A stretch of DNA of 64,000 nt from Flammeovirgaceae bacterium BBD 1991-12 (GTDB lineage: Bacteria; Bacteroidota; Bacteroidia; Cytophagales; Cyclobacteriaceae): the NCBI GenBank assembly GCA_001657315.1, contig LYSV01000014.1, positions 28,356-92,355 of the forward strand, written 5' to 3'. The translations under genes were made by a program, and so were the position numbers. Shown here piece after piece: positions 43,419 through 51,480 of this stretch. Positions within the stretch are counted from its first letter, which is position 1. Each line of letters starts with the position of its first letter. The notes beneath the pieces were generated by a model that had not been told where the DNA came from, made no database searches, and saw nothing but the letters and a program-made list of their open reading frames with translations.

Positions 43419-45188
43419 TCAGATCGTACTTTGTGCCACTGAGGTTTTTTCATCCAACAGCTCCTTCAGCGCTCTTTCATATTGTTCAAATTCCTTCGAA
43501 TCTATGGGAGAGTAATTCATCTGTTTGATCAGGTTGATCAGTTGTTTGAAAAAATCCCCCACCTGCTGGAAGTCATCGAAGGGCAGGTCCATATCGCAGA
43601 TCCCTATCACCTTGTTGATCATATATTTCTGACGCTCCATGGGCGTGTTCATATCAATATCGTCAAAGGAGTCCTGCTGAATGATGGTAAAATCGATCAG
43701 TTCACTGCGCCAGAAGTCCATGTGATAGCTTACCGGCACAGCGTCATCCCCAAGTATATTGATCTGATCGCGCGCTTCCAGCCCCTTGCGCATGATATCC
43801 TTGGTTTTTTTGATAAGGTCTACCCATCCCTCCTGAATTTTAGCACTCGTGTTCTCTCTGAACTCTTCATAATCGAGGTATTTGGAGTATGAAGCCAGCG
43901 GGTCAATGGCCGGATAGCGCTTGGCATCCGCCCTTTTTTGCGAAAGTGCGTAAAAACACTGTGCGACCTTACTGGTGGACTCCGTAACGGGCTCCTTGAA
44001 ATTACCGCCAGCAGGAGAGATGGTGCCGATAAAGGTGACTGAGCCTGACTGACCATTGTTCAGCTCAACACAGCCCGCCCGGCTGTAGAAATTGGCGATG
44101 GTAGCCGGCAGCTCAACAGGAAAAGCGTCCTGGCCGGGCAGCTCTTCCAGCCGGTTGGACATTTCCCTTAGCGCCTGTGCCCATCTTGAGGTAGAATCGG
44201 CCAGCATCAGTACCTTCAATCCCATGTTACGATAATATTCAGCCAGGGTCATCCCCACGTAAACAGATGCCTCCCGTGCCGCCACCGGCATGTTGGACGT
44301 ATTGCATATGATGGTGGTCCGCTCCTGAAGCTTACGCCCTGTGCGGGGGTCGGTGAGTTCAGGAAATTCAGTAAAGATCTCCACTACCTCATTGGCCCGT
44401 TCCCCACAGGCTACGATGATGATAATATCTGCCTCACCATTTTTGGCTATAGCCTGCTGCAGTACGGTTTTTCCAGTGCCAAAGGGCCCGGGAATGTAAC
44501 CCGTGCCACCCTCCGTAATAGGGTTGAAGGTGTCAATTACCCGTAGTCCTGTTTGCAGAATGTCATAAGGCCTGATCTTTTGTGTGTAATTTTTTATAGC
44601 CTTCTTTACCGGCCATTTCTGGGTCATGGTTACAGCCCTCTTCTTTCCTTCTTCGGATTCGAGAATGGCGATCTCATCATAGATCTTGTAATCACCAGCC
44701 TCCTTCACGGATTTTACCGTATAGCTGCCCTCGAAGGCAAAGGGTACCATGATCTTGTGATCCACCCAGTTCTCACGGACATTCCCCAGCCAGTCTCCTG
44801 CCTTTACCTTATCACCTGGCTTGGCCAAAGGTGAAAAACTGTAGAATACATCCTTGTCCAGCGGGTCGGTGATCTCTCCGGTATTGATGAAAATACCTCC
44901 CATTTTCTCCAGATCATTCTGCAGGCCATCGTAGTTCTTTGACAGGATCCCCGGCCCCAGCTCCACTTCCAGCATGTGACTGGTAAATTCTACCTCACAC
45001 CCTATTTTTACACTGCGGGTAGATTCAAACACCTGTGCAAACGCTTCGTTGCCGTTGACCCGGATCACCTCAGCCCGGAGTCTGACCCCATTGTTCAGGA
45101 TCATACAGATCTCATTTTGCCCCACCGGCCCGTCTGCTTCGATGGTTACAAGGTTGGATATGATACTGGTTATAACACCTTTTGTCAT
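43419..45188 (-). CDS. ntpA: V-type ATP synthase subunit A (catalytic)
   Basis: 589 aa, the standard A length. P-loop GPFGTGKT at residues 234-241, GERANEVVE, MLADSTSRWAQALREMSNRLEE, and SRAGCVEL in the non-homologous region. The nucleotide-binding and C-terminal helical domains are complete. The start overlaps the stop of the DUF2764 gene by 4 bp. It should form the hexameric head with subunit B. Confidence 0.95.
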   Translation of the reverse strand: MTKGVITSIISNLVTIEADGPVGQNEICMILNNGVRLRAEVIRVNGNEAFAQVFESTRSVKIGCEVEFTSHMLEVELGPGILSKNYDGLQNDLEKMGGIFINTGEITDPLDKDVFYSFSPLAKPGDKVKAGDWLGNVRENWVDHKIMVPFAFEGSYTVKSVKEAGDYKIYDEIAILESEEGKKRAVTMTQKWPVKKAIKNYTQKIRPYDILQTGLRVIDTFNPITEGGTGYIPGPFGTGKTVLQQAIAKNGEADIIIIVACGERANEVVEIFTEFPELTDPRTGRKLQERTTIICNTSNMPVAAREASVYVGMTLAEYYRNMGLKVLMLADSTSRWAQALREMSNRLEELPGQDAFPVELPATIANFYSRAGCVELNNGQSGSVTFIGTISPAGGNFKEPVTESTSKVAQCFYALSQKRADAKRYPAIDPLASYSKYLDYEEFRENTSAKIQEGWVDLIKKTKDIMRKGLEARDQINILGDDAVPVSYHMDFWRSELIDFTIIQQDSFDDIDMNTPMERQKYMINKVIGICDMDLPFDDFQQVGDFFKQLINLIKQMNYSPIDSKEFEQYERALKELLDEKTSVAQSTI

Positions 45189-46015
45189 ATTAGTTTAGTT
45201 TTCATTTTTTCTGAAGATGAGCGGACCCGCTCACTGAGTTGTCTGAAATGTTGCACTCCATCCTGCGCTTCCAACATGGTCCACCTCCTGATCATTAAAA
45301 GCCTGAGTACATAGCCGTATACCTGCTGCCGGTCAAAAAAGCCATTATTTGCCGTATCGATGTACTGCCATATGATGGTATCAACAGCCTTTTCGATCTG
45401 GGTAGGATCTTTAGTGTCCAGCACCTCCTTCAATGACTCAATAAATGGGTATGTTTTCATTAGAACAGAGGCGCCGGCACCTTCATGTGACAGCCGTTCT
45501 GAGATCCGTTCGTTTTCCACCATCTCTGTACCGCTGCTGAATTCATAAACTCCGCGGTTGAGCCCGGCAATGATACTTCGCAGATCCCTCTCAAACGCAA
45601 AGTAGTCGCGAATGAAGTTATCGTTCAGAACGGAAACAGCCTGATAAAAGCTGAGCAAAAGCTGATTTTCCAATGCTGCCATACCCATATCGGCGAAGCG
45701 CTCCTGAAAGGACGTGATAAAGTCTGCCATATACTCGGGAAAATCATGAGGATGATGTGTAAACTCTACCATAGTGTCCTCATCAAACAGGCATGGTTGG
45801 ACCATGGCCGGTAAGGGCAGTTGATGGTATTGGTGGAATATGACGCCAAGGAGATTTTTGTTATCGTTGCGAAGCAGCAGATACCGCAACAAAGCCTCAT
45901 CTTCCGGCTCCAGATTCCTTCTTATCGTTTCAATGGTCTCCCCAAAATCAATCCCTGATTTTGTTTCCTCCAGCGAAAGGTCAGGCAGAGTAGCGATAAG
46001 ATAATAATACCTCAT
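45185..46015 (-). CDS. DUF2764 protein, V-ATPase subunit C-like
   Basis: 276 aa, all-alpha. The start MRYYYLIATLPDLSLEE and the FERDLRSIIAGLN and YVLRLLMIRRW motifs match DUF2764, the protein found at the subunit-C place in Bacteroidetes V-ATPase operons. It probably links the rotor to the head as C does (inference from position). It overlaps subunit E (4 bp) and subunit A (4 bp). Confidence 0.82.
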   Translation of the reverse strand: MRYYYLIATLPDLSLEETKSGIDFGETIETIRRNLEPEDEALLRYLLLRNDNKNLLGVIFHQYHQLPLPAMVQPCLFDEDTMVEFTHHPHDFPEYMADFITSFQERFADMGMAALENQLLLSFYQAVSVLNDNFIRDYFAFERDLRSIIAGLNRGVYEFSSGTEMVENERISERLSHEGAGASVLMKTYPFIESLKEVLDTKDPTQIEKAVDTIIWQYIDTANNGFFDRQQVYGYVLRLLMIRRWTMLEAQDGVQHFRQLSERVRSSSEKMKTKLI

Positions 46016-46626
46016 GACTGCTCCACGAATAAAAAGTCCCTTGTTTTTTCCTTTAAATAGCCACTGAACAGCTCTATAAAATCATCTTCACTAAAGGTAA
46101 TATCGTATGTGTCAGACTTCCTTGATATTCTGAAACCGTTGGCCAGGTGTTCATTAAAGCTGACAGTCAGGTTATCAACATTTCCTGAGATATTCTTTTC
46201 AAAGGCTGCACCTACTTTTGCTTTCAGCTTTTCGGGCAGTACCAGTTCCAGTTCTTCCCCCGATTTCCAGTAACCGACGATCTCCAGGATCAACGATTGT
46301 ACAAATTTCTGATCGGAGAACGATTCCCTGATGTTGTTATCTACCACTTTGAGCGTAAGCAGGCGATTGATCTCACCTTTCAGGTCACTCACCAACTGCT
46401 TGCCCTTAAGCCTGATCTCACTTTCAGCACTTCTTATCTCCAGTGCGGCTGCTCTTTTGGCGGAGGCAATGATCCTGTCTGCCTCTTCATTCGCTTTGTG
46501 AATGATCTGTTCTTTTTGGTTTTCTGCTTCCTTAAGGATCTCTTCAGCTTTGAGATCCGCTTTTTCCACACCTTCCAGGTATATTTTCTCGGTCAGTTTG
46601 TCAAGATTTGAAGGTTCTTGGGTCAT
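46012..46626 (-). CDS. ntpE: V-type ATP synthase subunit E-like protein
   Basis: 204 aa: a long N-terminal coiled coil (about 8-85; KADLKAEEILKEAENQKEQI) and a C-terminal globular part (about 95-200), the layout of peripheral stalk subunit E. First V-ATPase gene of the operon, 20 bp after a universal stress protein gene. No separate G/H subunit gene was found near it. Confidence 0.82.
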   Translation of the reverse strand: MTQEPSNLDKLTEKIYLEGVEKADLKAEEILKEAENQKEQIIHKANEEADRIIASAKRAAALEIRSAESEIRLKGKQLVSDLKGEINRLLTLKVVDNNIRESFSDQKFVQSLILEIVGYWKSGEELELVLPEKLKAKVGAAFEKNISGNVDNLTVSFNEHLANGFRISRKSDTYDITFSEDDFIELFSGYLKEKTRDFLFVEQS

Positions 46627-46646
46627 ATACGGCTAAATTTATTGTT

Positions 46647-47453
46647 TTATTTAATTACAAGCAGCGGTATGTCGCTATGAAAAACCATCTTTTGCGTCAG
46701 GCTCTCGTGAAACAATTCCTCTATAAAATTATAGGTGTGTGGTATGATACAAATCAGGCCTATATCGTTCTGATGGCAGTAATCCATAAGGCCCTCCTCT
46801 ACATCCTCGTGATGTGAATAGCTGAAAGAGTAAGGGATATCTTCCAACTGATCGATCATCTCTTTTTTCACCTGCCTTTTTTCTGTACTTATGGATTGTT
46901 CCTTGCCGTCAACGGTGATGACAGCCACATCTGCCTTAAGAAGCTCAGACGCATGTACGAGGCAGTGAAGTGTACCTGCCGAATTCTTTTTACTGTAGTC
47001 ATAGGCCAGACCAATGGTATTAATATTCTGCAATGAGGAACTGTTGGGGACCACAATGACCGGCACATCTACCTTTTGTACTATGGAGGCCGTTTTGCTG
47101 CCCCATAATTCACCAAAACCACGGGCACCTTTTGTGGCCATAATGATCATGTCTATTTCACCTTTGCCAGCAGTTTCGATAATGGTCTCAACAGATATTC
47201 CCAATTCCTTTCTAAAGGAATAACGTATTTCACCAAGCTCAGGATATGTTTTTTTTAGGGCCTCGAAGTTAAGTTCTATGTCTTTCTCTTTTTCTTTGAG
47301 CGAATGGTAGCGCTCTTCACCTACCGGGTGATGATAAACATGAAAGATGATCAGATGCGCTCCGGCCTGTTTGCTGAACCAGATCGCTTCTTTCAACCCT
47401 TTCTGTGCCCTTTCTGAAAAATCAGTGGGGAATAATATCGTATTGATTTCCAT
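46647..47453 (-). CDS. Universal stress protein, tandem Usp domains
   Basis: 268 aa from the ATG at 47453 (MEINTILFPTDFSERAQKGLK); a longer frame to 47576 has no Usp features. Domain 1 (about 1-140) has the ATP-binding signature MATKGARGFGELWGSKTASIVQ; domain 2 (about 145-268) is degenerate. It stands in front of subunit E on the same strand and probably starts the operon. A second Usp gene closes the operon at its far end. Confidence 0.9.
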   Translation of the reverse strand: MEINTILFPTDFSERAQKGLKEAIWFSKQAGAHLIIFHVYHHPVGEERYHSLKEKEKDIELNFEALKKTYPELGEIRYSFRKELGISVETIIETAGKGEIDMIIMATKGARGFGELWGSKTASIVQKVDVPVIVVPNSSSLQNINTIGLAYDYSKKNSAGTLHCLVHASELLKADVAVITVDGKEQSISTEKRQVKKEMIDQLEDIPYSFSYSHHEDVEEGLMDYCHQNDIGLICIIPHTYNFIEELFHESLTQKMVFHSDIPLLVIK

Positions 47454-47722
47454 TGTGTCGGTTGGTTTGGCAGTGGAATACAGTATAGTTATCAGATCAT
47501 ACCATTGAGTAAAAACAAACCTGATTTTGCAAAGTTTGTCCGTGTGCTGCATCAATGTCATAAATGTAACAAGCACCTAACGTGCATGATACGACCTACA
47601 TCAGTACCACATTATGATTTGAGTCACTTTTCTTTGTGCCAATGACGGGCAATTTTGCAGCCCATAGAGAAATATGGTCCCGTTGGATTGAACAAAAGAA
47701 CAACTACAGGATGAACTGAACC

Positions 47723-47881
47723 ATGAAAATAGCAGTATATAGTGCAAAACCCAACGACCGGGAATTTCTGGAGGCTGAAAATCACCAAAGGAATTTTGAG
47801 CTTCAGTATTTTGAGAATCCGCTAACGACAGAAACAGTGGCCTTTACCCAAGGCTTCGATGCGGTATGTGTGTTTTGTTAG
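47723..47881 (+). pseudogene. Truncated D-lactate dehydrogenase (2-hydroxyacid dehydrogenase) start
   Basis: ATG at 47723; the 52 residues begin MKIAVYSAKPNDREFLEAEN and end FDAVCVFC, then TAG. This matches the N-terminus of D-lactate dehydrogenase (usually MKIAVFSTKPYDREFL ... GFDAVCVFVND). Nothing similar follows, so only the first sixth of the gene remains. Lactate dehydrogenase genes are often near Usp and V-ATPase genes in this group, so a deletion within the locus is likely. Confidence 0.7.
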
Positions 47882-47954
47882 CAAGTTTTTCCAACAGTAA
47901 AAAAAGAAACAAACAGAAGCAACTCGGTTTTCCGGATTTTATAGCCAAACTTCT

Positions 47955-48527
47955 TCATGGATCAAGGCTTTTCAGGATCGGACCGATCTGCCCCAAATGA
48001 TAGAACGGGTGGGTAAGGCAAACGTGCAACAGGAACCATTCCCTCGATTTACCATAATACAGGGGAAGCAGGTCCCAGGCCTCTTCAGGCATGGTTCTTT
48101 CCCTGCAAATGACCCGGTCTATATGTTCCGTGGATACGATTTCAGCAAGATCGTGATCATTGACATTTTCTACAAACCGGAGGGTTCTTGTTTTTACAGC
48201 CTGCCGATAACCTTTCAAACCTGCCAGGCTGATCTTTGCAGAGAACTCCTTCACCTGTGACATGTTCATACCGGTTCCGTTCAGCGTGGTGATCATCCCC
48301 ACTTTTTCTGCCCATTCTGGATATTCCTCTCTTGAGTTCATTATAAAACGACTTACCCCCAGATCTTCTGTTCTTACAAAGTGCCAGTAGATCCAAAGGG
48401 GTGAATTCATACCGGAAGAATAACGCCGCAAAAGCTTTTCAGGGTGGGATTCGATGATGTTCGGTATGATCCGCTCGTGTAGATCGAGATACCGTTCCAT
48501 GAAGAGCTTTTTGGAAAACAACATCAT
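47955..48527 (-). CDS. DinB-family protein
   Basis: 190 aa. A four-helix DinB-like protein: FMERYLDLHERIIPNIIES, SPLWIYWHFVRTEDLGVSRF with the metal-type His, and the C-terminal LLHVCLTHPFYHLGQIGPILK, whose histidines complete the pattern. The family includes metal-dependent thiol transferases and DNA-damage-induced genes; the role here is unknown. The upstream gene is 10 bp away on the same strand. Confidence 0.8.
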   Translation of the reverse strand: MMLFSKKLFMERYLDLHERIIPNIIESHPEKLLRRYSSGMNSPLWIYWHFVRTEDLGVSRFIMNSREEYPEWAEKVGMITTLNGTGMNMSQVKEFSAKISLAGLKGYRQAVKTRTLRFVENVNDHDLAEIVSTEHIDRVICRERTMPEEAWDLLPLYYGKSREWFLLHVCLTHPFYHLGQIGPILKSLDP

Positions 48528-48537
48528 AGCATGGTCA

Positions 48538-49464
48538 CTACCTGGACCCGATTCTTTTTAAGATCGCCGGTAAATTGGCCGATCGGCCATTGAAGTTTCT
48601 GAAACGGTCATAGTAGCTATTACTAATGGCAATAAAACGTTCACTTTGCTTCGCTTCAGACCATCCGGCTTTGATGGATTCCAGTACTTCCGGATTTTCA
48701 ATATGCAGGTTGAAAAGGATCTGCTTTATCCTGTTGTGGTCAAATACCGAAAGATCATTTTTGACCAATACCGGTCCCAATGGGATCTCTTCCGACCTCC
48801 ATAACAGAACGATCCGGTCCTTCAGAGATGGATCTTTGCTGATCTGCTTAAAATATTCGTTACTCCCCAAGACACCGATATCTGTGTTACCACTGACCAC
48901 ATCTTCAAACGTACGGGTGTGATCCCCCCCATAGCTAACCTGTAAAAACCTTGTTTCCGGGTTGTGCACGCCCAATGAGCTCAGATAAAGCCTTGGAACA
49001 AGGTTTCCGGAGGTGGATCCTTCACTGACAAAGGATATCCTTAACCCTTCGGACTTTTCCAAAAGTGATTTTTCGTCATTGATGCCGGATGTCTTATTGG
49101 CGATCATCACTGTTTTATAGTTGTCAGAGGCATCATCCTTTACGTTTAGAGCGCTCACAGGTGTCATGGTGGTATTATCCAATTGCAGCAACAGATAACC
49201 CAGTGTGTTGATAAAGGCAACGTCCACTTCGCCGGACCGGACCCCGCTGATCATTGCAGCTACGTCCGGATAGCTTTTTGTATGAACGGAAACCCCCAAA
49301 GTCTGGGAAAGTTGTTTCGAAAAGGGTTCCAGGTTGCCTACCCGGTCATTTGTGGAATAGGTATAGGTGGCTACTACCAACTCCGGTCTTTCATGCCGGC
49401 ATCCGATAAGGCACAGCAGGCCTACGAGTAGGCAAGCACCTGTTCGCTTTGTTTTTACAAGCAT
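48538..49464 (-). CDS. PhnD-like substrate-binding lipoprotein
   Basis: 308 aa from the ATG at 49464 (MLVKTKRTGACLLVGLLCLIGC), a lipoprotein signal peptide with the Cys in LIGC. It has the PhnD/phosphite-type binding fold: VATYTYSTNDRVGNLEPFSKQL, GEVDVAFINTLGYLLL, ISFVSEGSTSGNLVPRLYLSS, VSYGGDHTRTFEDVVSGNTDIGVLGS. Such proteins bind phosphonate, phosphate or phosphite. No permease or ATPase gene is near it, so it is an orphan. Confidence 0.85.
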   Translation of the reverse strand: MLVKTKRTGACLLVGLLCLIGCRHERPELVVATYTYSTNDRVGNLEPFSKQLSQTLGVSVHTKSYPDVAAMISGVRSGEVDVAFINTLGYLLLQLDNTTMTPVSALNVKDDASDNYKTVMIANKTSGINDEKSLLEKSEGLRISFVSEGSTSGNLVPRLYLSSLGVHNPETRFLQVSYGGDHTRTFEDVVSGNTDIGVLGSNEYFKQISKDPSLKDRIVLLWRSEEIPLGPVLVKNDLSVFDHNRIKQILFNLHIENPEVLESIKAGWSEAKQSERFIAISNSYYDRFRNFNGRSANLPAILKRIGSR

Positions 49465-49574
49465 TGACAAATTGAATTTACTTAAGCACTTCCTGAAAGT
49501 GTACAGGAAGAACAATTTAACATTCCTTACCTTTTATCTACGGTCAGAAAAGCCAAATGGTGGCTTCCAGCAGG

Positions 49575-49985
49575 TTAGAAAGGAGCCAGATCGGGTTCAA
49601 TGTATTGATGCCTGGCCTGCCGGTCTTTGAATACATCCATACTGTAGTGGCTGGCCAGAAGTTCTTTCAGGTTGTTCTTCAGTTTTGGAAACTCTTCAAT
49701 AAAGTCCTGAAAGTTGTCTGAAGCAGATCTCTTCACAAAATGGTCCACTGCCCTTACAGAAGCCACTGTAACGGTTTTATTGAATTTGGTACCATCTCCA
49801 AATTTCCGGTCGAAGCGGGAGATCTGATGGCAAAGATTTTCCGATGCACGGTCCGCACCATAACGCGTTACATGGATCCATGCCAGTCTTACATGCGCTT
49901 CATGGCTGAAAAGTGATGGGCTCAGCGTGAGATCCTGAAACTGTTTTTCGAATTGCTGGTCGGAGAGGATATGGTGTTGTTCCAT
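49575..49985 (-). CDS. Conserved hypothetical protein
   Basis: 136 aa from the ATG at 49985 (MEQHHILSDQQFEKQF); a longer frame to 50072 runs into a palindrome and is not credible. It is mostly helical, with FSHEAHVRLAWIHVTRYG and FNKTVTVASVRAVDHFVKRS. Proteins with a similar HEAHxRLAW motif are widespread and uncharacterised. It lies after the SAM methyltransferase gene on the same strand. Confidence 0.7.
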   Translation of the reverse strand: MEQHHILSDQQFEKQFQDLTLSPSLFSHEAHVRLAWIHVTRYGADRASENLCHQISRFDRKFGDGTKFNKTVTVASVRAVDHFVKRSASDNFQDFIEEFPKLKNNLKELLASHYSMDVFKDRQARHQYIEPDLAPF

Positions 49986-50051
49986 GACAGTAAGCTTTAG
50001 GGAATGGAGATATACGGGGCAATGATATTGTGGGTTGCGATGTTTTTGAAA

Positions 50052-50091
50052 TTGTATGTAGAGGCGATTCATGAATCGCCTCTACATACAA
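50052..50091. repeat. 40-bp perfect palindrome
   Basis: The 40 bp read the same on both strands (arms of 20 bp, from TTGTATGTAGAGGCGATTCA). It includes the stop codon of the methyltransferase gene (50069-50071), and the final RGDS of that protein is encoded by it. REP-like elements with GTAGAGGCGATTC cores are typical of such sites, but the family was not checked. Confidence 0.9.
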
Positions 50092-51154
50092 AATAACAGT
50101 TCTGAATATCGTGCTCCAGCCTGTTCTCCTTCACATTGTTGAACCCGGCTTCCTTCAACATTCTCTGCGCCTTTTCTGTACCCCACATGGTGCCCAGCCC
50201 CATACCATCCTGCGCCAGGGATACGGTCATACAGTGCATAGTGGACACAGTGTACAACAAAGGCCCAAGCGGGTGATCCATATTGTTGTTCACATTTTCT
50301 GAGGCATCTATATCCTGCATTAGAAAAGCACCATCCTCCCTGAGTGATCCATAAATGAACTGCAGGACCTTATCCGGACGAGCCTGATCATGGATGGCGT
50401 CAAATGCAGTGATAAAATCGAAGGATATTTCAGTACGGGCATAGGTAAGATCAACCTGTTCAAAAGTTATGTTGCTCAACCCCTTTTCCATAGCGTCCTT
50501 CCGGGCTACCTCCAGTGGCTCAGCGCATAGGTCGTACCCAACGAATTCACTGTTCGGATAGGTCTGCGCCATAAGATTTAGTGCTTTGCCACTACCACAG
50601 CCAACATCCAGGACTTTGATCCCCTTTTCAAGCTTTTGGATGATACCCGGTACCAGAGGGAGGATGTCCTGTATCAGTGATGATAATACCGACTGGCCAC
50701 TGTCTTCAGCCATTACCTCGTGAAACCGTTCATATTTATCATAGGAAACCCCTCCTCCGTTTTTGAAACAACCTATGATACGATCCTCCACCTGTCCCAG
50801 AATGGGGATGTACTGAGCAAACAGCGCCATGTTATCCGTGGGGTTGGCCCTGGTAAGAAAGCCGGAATGCTCAGGAGGAAGCTGATAGCGCTCAGCTTTG
50901 TCATCGACCTCAAGTATCCTGCCTACTGTCATGGCGTTCAGCCACTCCCTCACATACCTTTCATTCAGCCCGGAAGCACCGGCTATTTCTTCGCTGGTGG
51001 CCGGTCCCATATCGCGCATTGTGTCGAACAGTCCCACACGATGACCGATGGACATCATCAACGCCAATGATCCGCTATTCAGGATCTGCAATAATTTTTC
51101 GGCAAAGCCCTCGGCTTTGGCCTGATTAAACTCACATGCTGCACACATTATCAA
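50069..51154 (-). CDS. SAM-dependent methyltransferase with N-terminal winged helix
   Basis: 361 aa: N-terminal dimerisation and winged-helix region (about 15-85; LMMSIGHRVGLFDTMRDMG, ATSEEIAGASGLNERYVREWLNA) and a Rossmann methyltransferase core (about 165-345; KVLDVGCGSGKALNLMAQ, FVGYDLCAEPLEVAR, FDFITAFDAIHDQARPDKVL). The layout resembles Rv2258c-like methyltransferases. The last four residues lie within a palindrome (see 50052-50091). Confidence 0.85.
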   Translation of the reverse strand: MIMCAACEFNQAKAEGFAEKLLQILNSGSLALMMSIGHRVGLFDTMRDMGPATSEEIAGASGLNERYVREWLNAMTVGRILEVDDKAERYQLPPEHSGFLTRANPTDNMALFAQYIPILGQVEDRIIGCFKNGGGVSYDKYERFHEVMAEDSGQSVLSSLIQDILPLVPGIIQKLEKGIKVLDVGCGSGKALNLMAQTYPNSEFVGYDLCAEPLEVARKDAMEKGLSNITFEQVDLTYARTEISFDFITAFDAIHDQARPDKVLQFIYGSLREDGAFLMQDIDASENVNNNMDHPLGPLLYTVSTMHCMTVSLAQDGMGLGTMWGTEKAQRMLKEAGFNNVKENRLEHDIQNCYFVCRGDS

Positions 51155-51480
51155 GAATTTTAACTATTGCAAAAGTCCGCTAAATGTGATGTCCCGGACA
51201 ACGCGTAAATTGCCGTATTGAAGGGAAAATATTACCGTAATGAGCTTGCGAATAGCCATGTCGAAAGCGAGTTTTTTTGATATTTGCCACCTGCGCCGGA
51301 TCAGTATCTTTTTACCCCTTCACTCACTTAAAATTTAGCTCTCAATTTTTATTATATTTCAGTATTTTAGACCTATTTATCTATTATATTTGTTTCGCAG
51401 GAATTTGCTGTGAGTGATATGCTGTTGCTAACCCCAAATGGTCCTGCACAATCCGTTATTTTAATCAACCTGGTATCGAA
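51155..51480 (+). promoter_or_regulatory. Promoter region of ribonucleotide reductase gene
   Basis: TATATTTG at 51385-51392 is an exact TAnnTTTG element; TATTTTAG at about 51363-51370 may be the upstream part. No cobalamin-riboswitch core (GCCACTG-type B12 box) was found in this 326-bp stretch, although the enzyme is cobalamin-dependent. Confidence 0.5.

Noticed and set aside
47454..47576. N-terminal extension of the Usp gene to 47576
   Set aside because: The Usp fold starts at the internal Met (MEINTILFPTDFSE); the preceding residues have no family likeness.
51155..51480. Possible cobalamin riboswitch before nrdJ
   Set aside because: No B12-box core or conserved stem arrangement could be found by eye.
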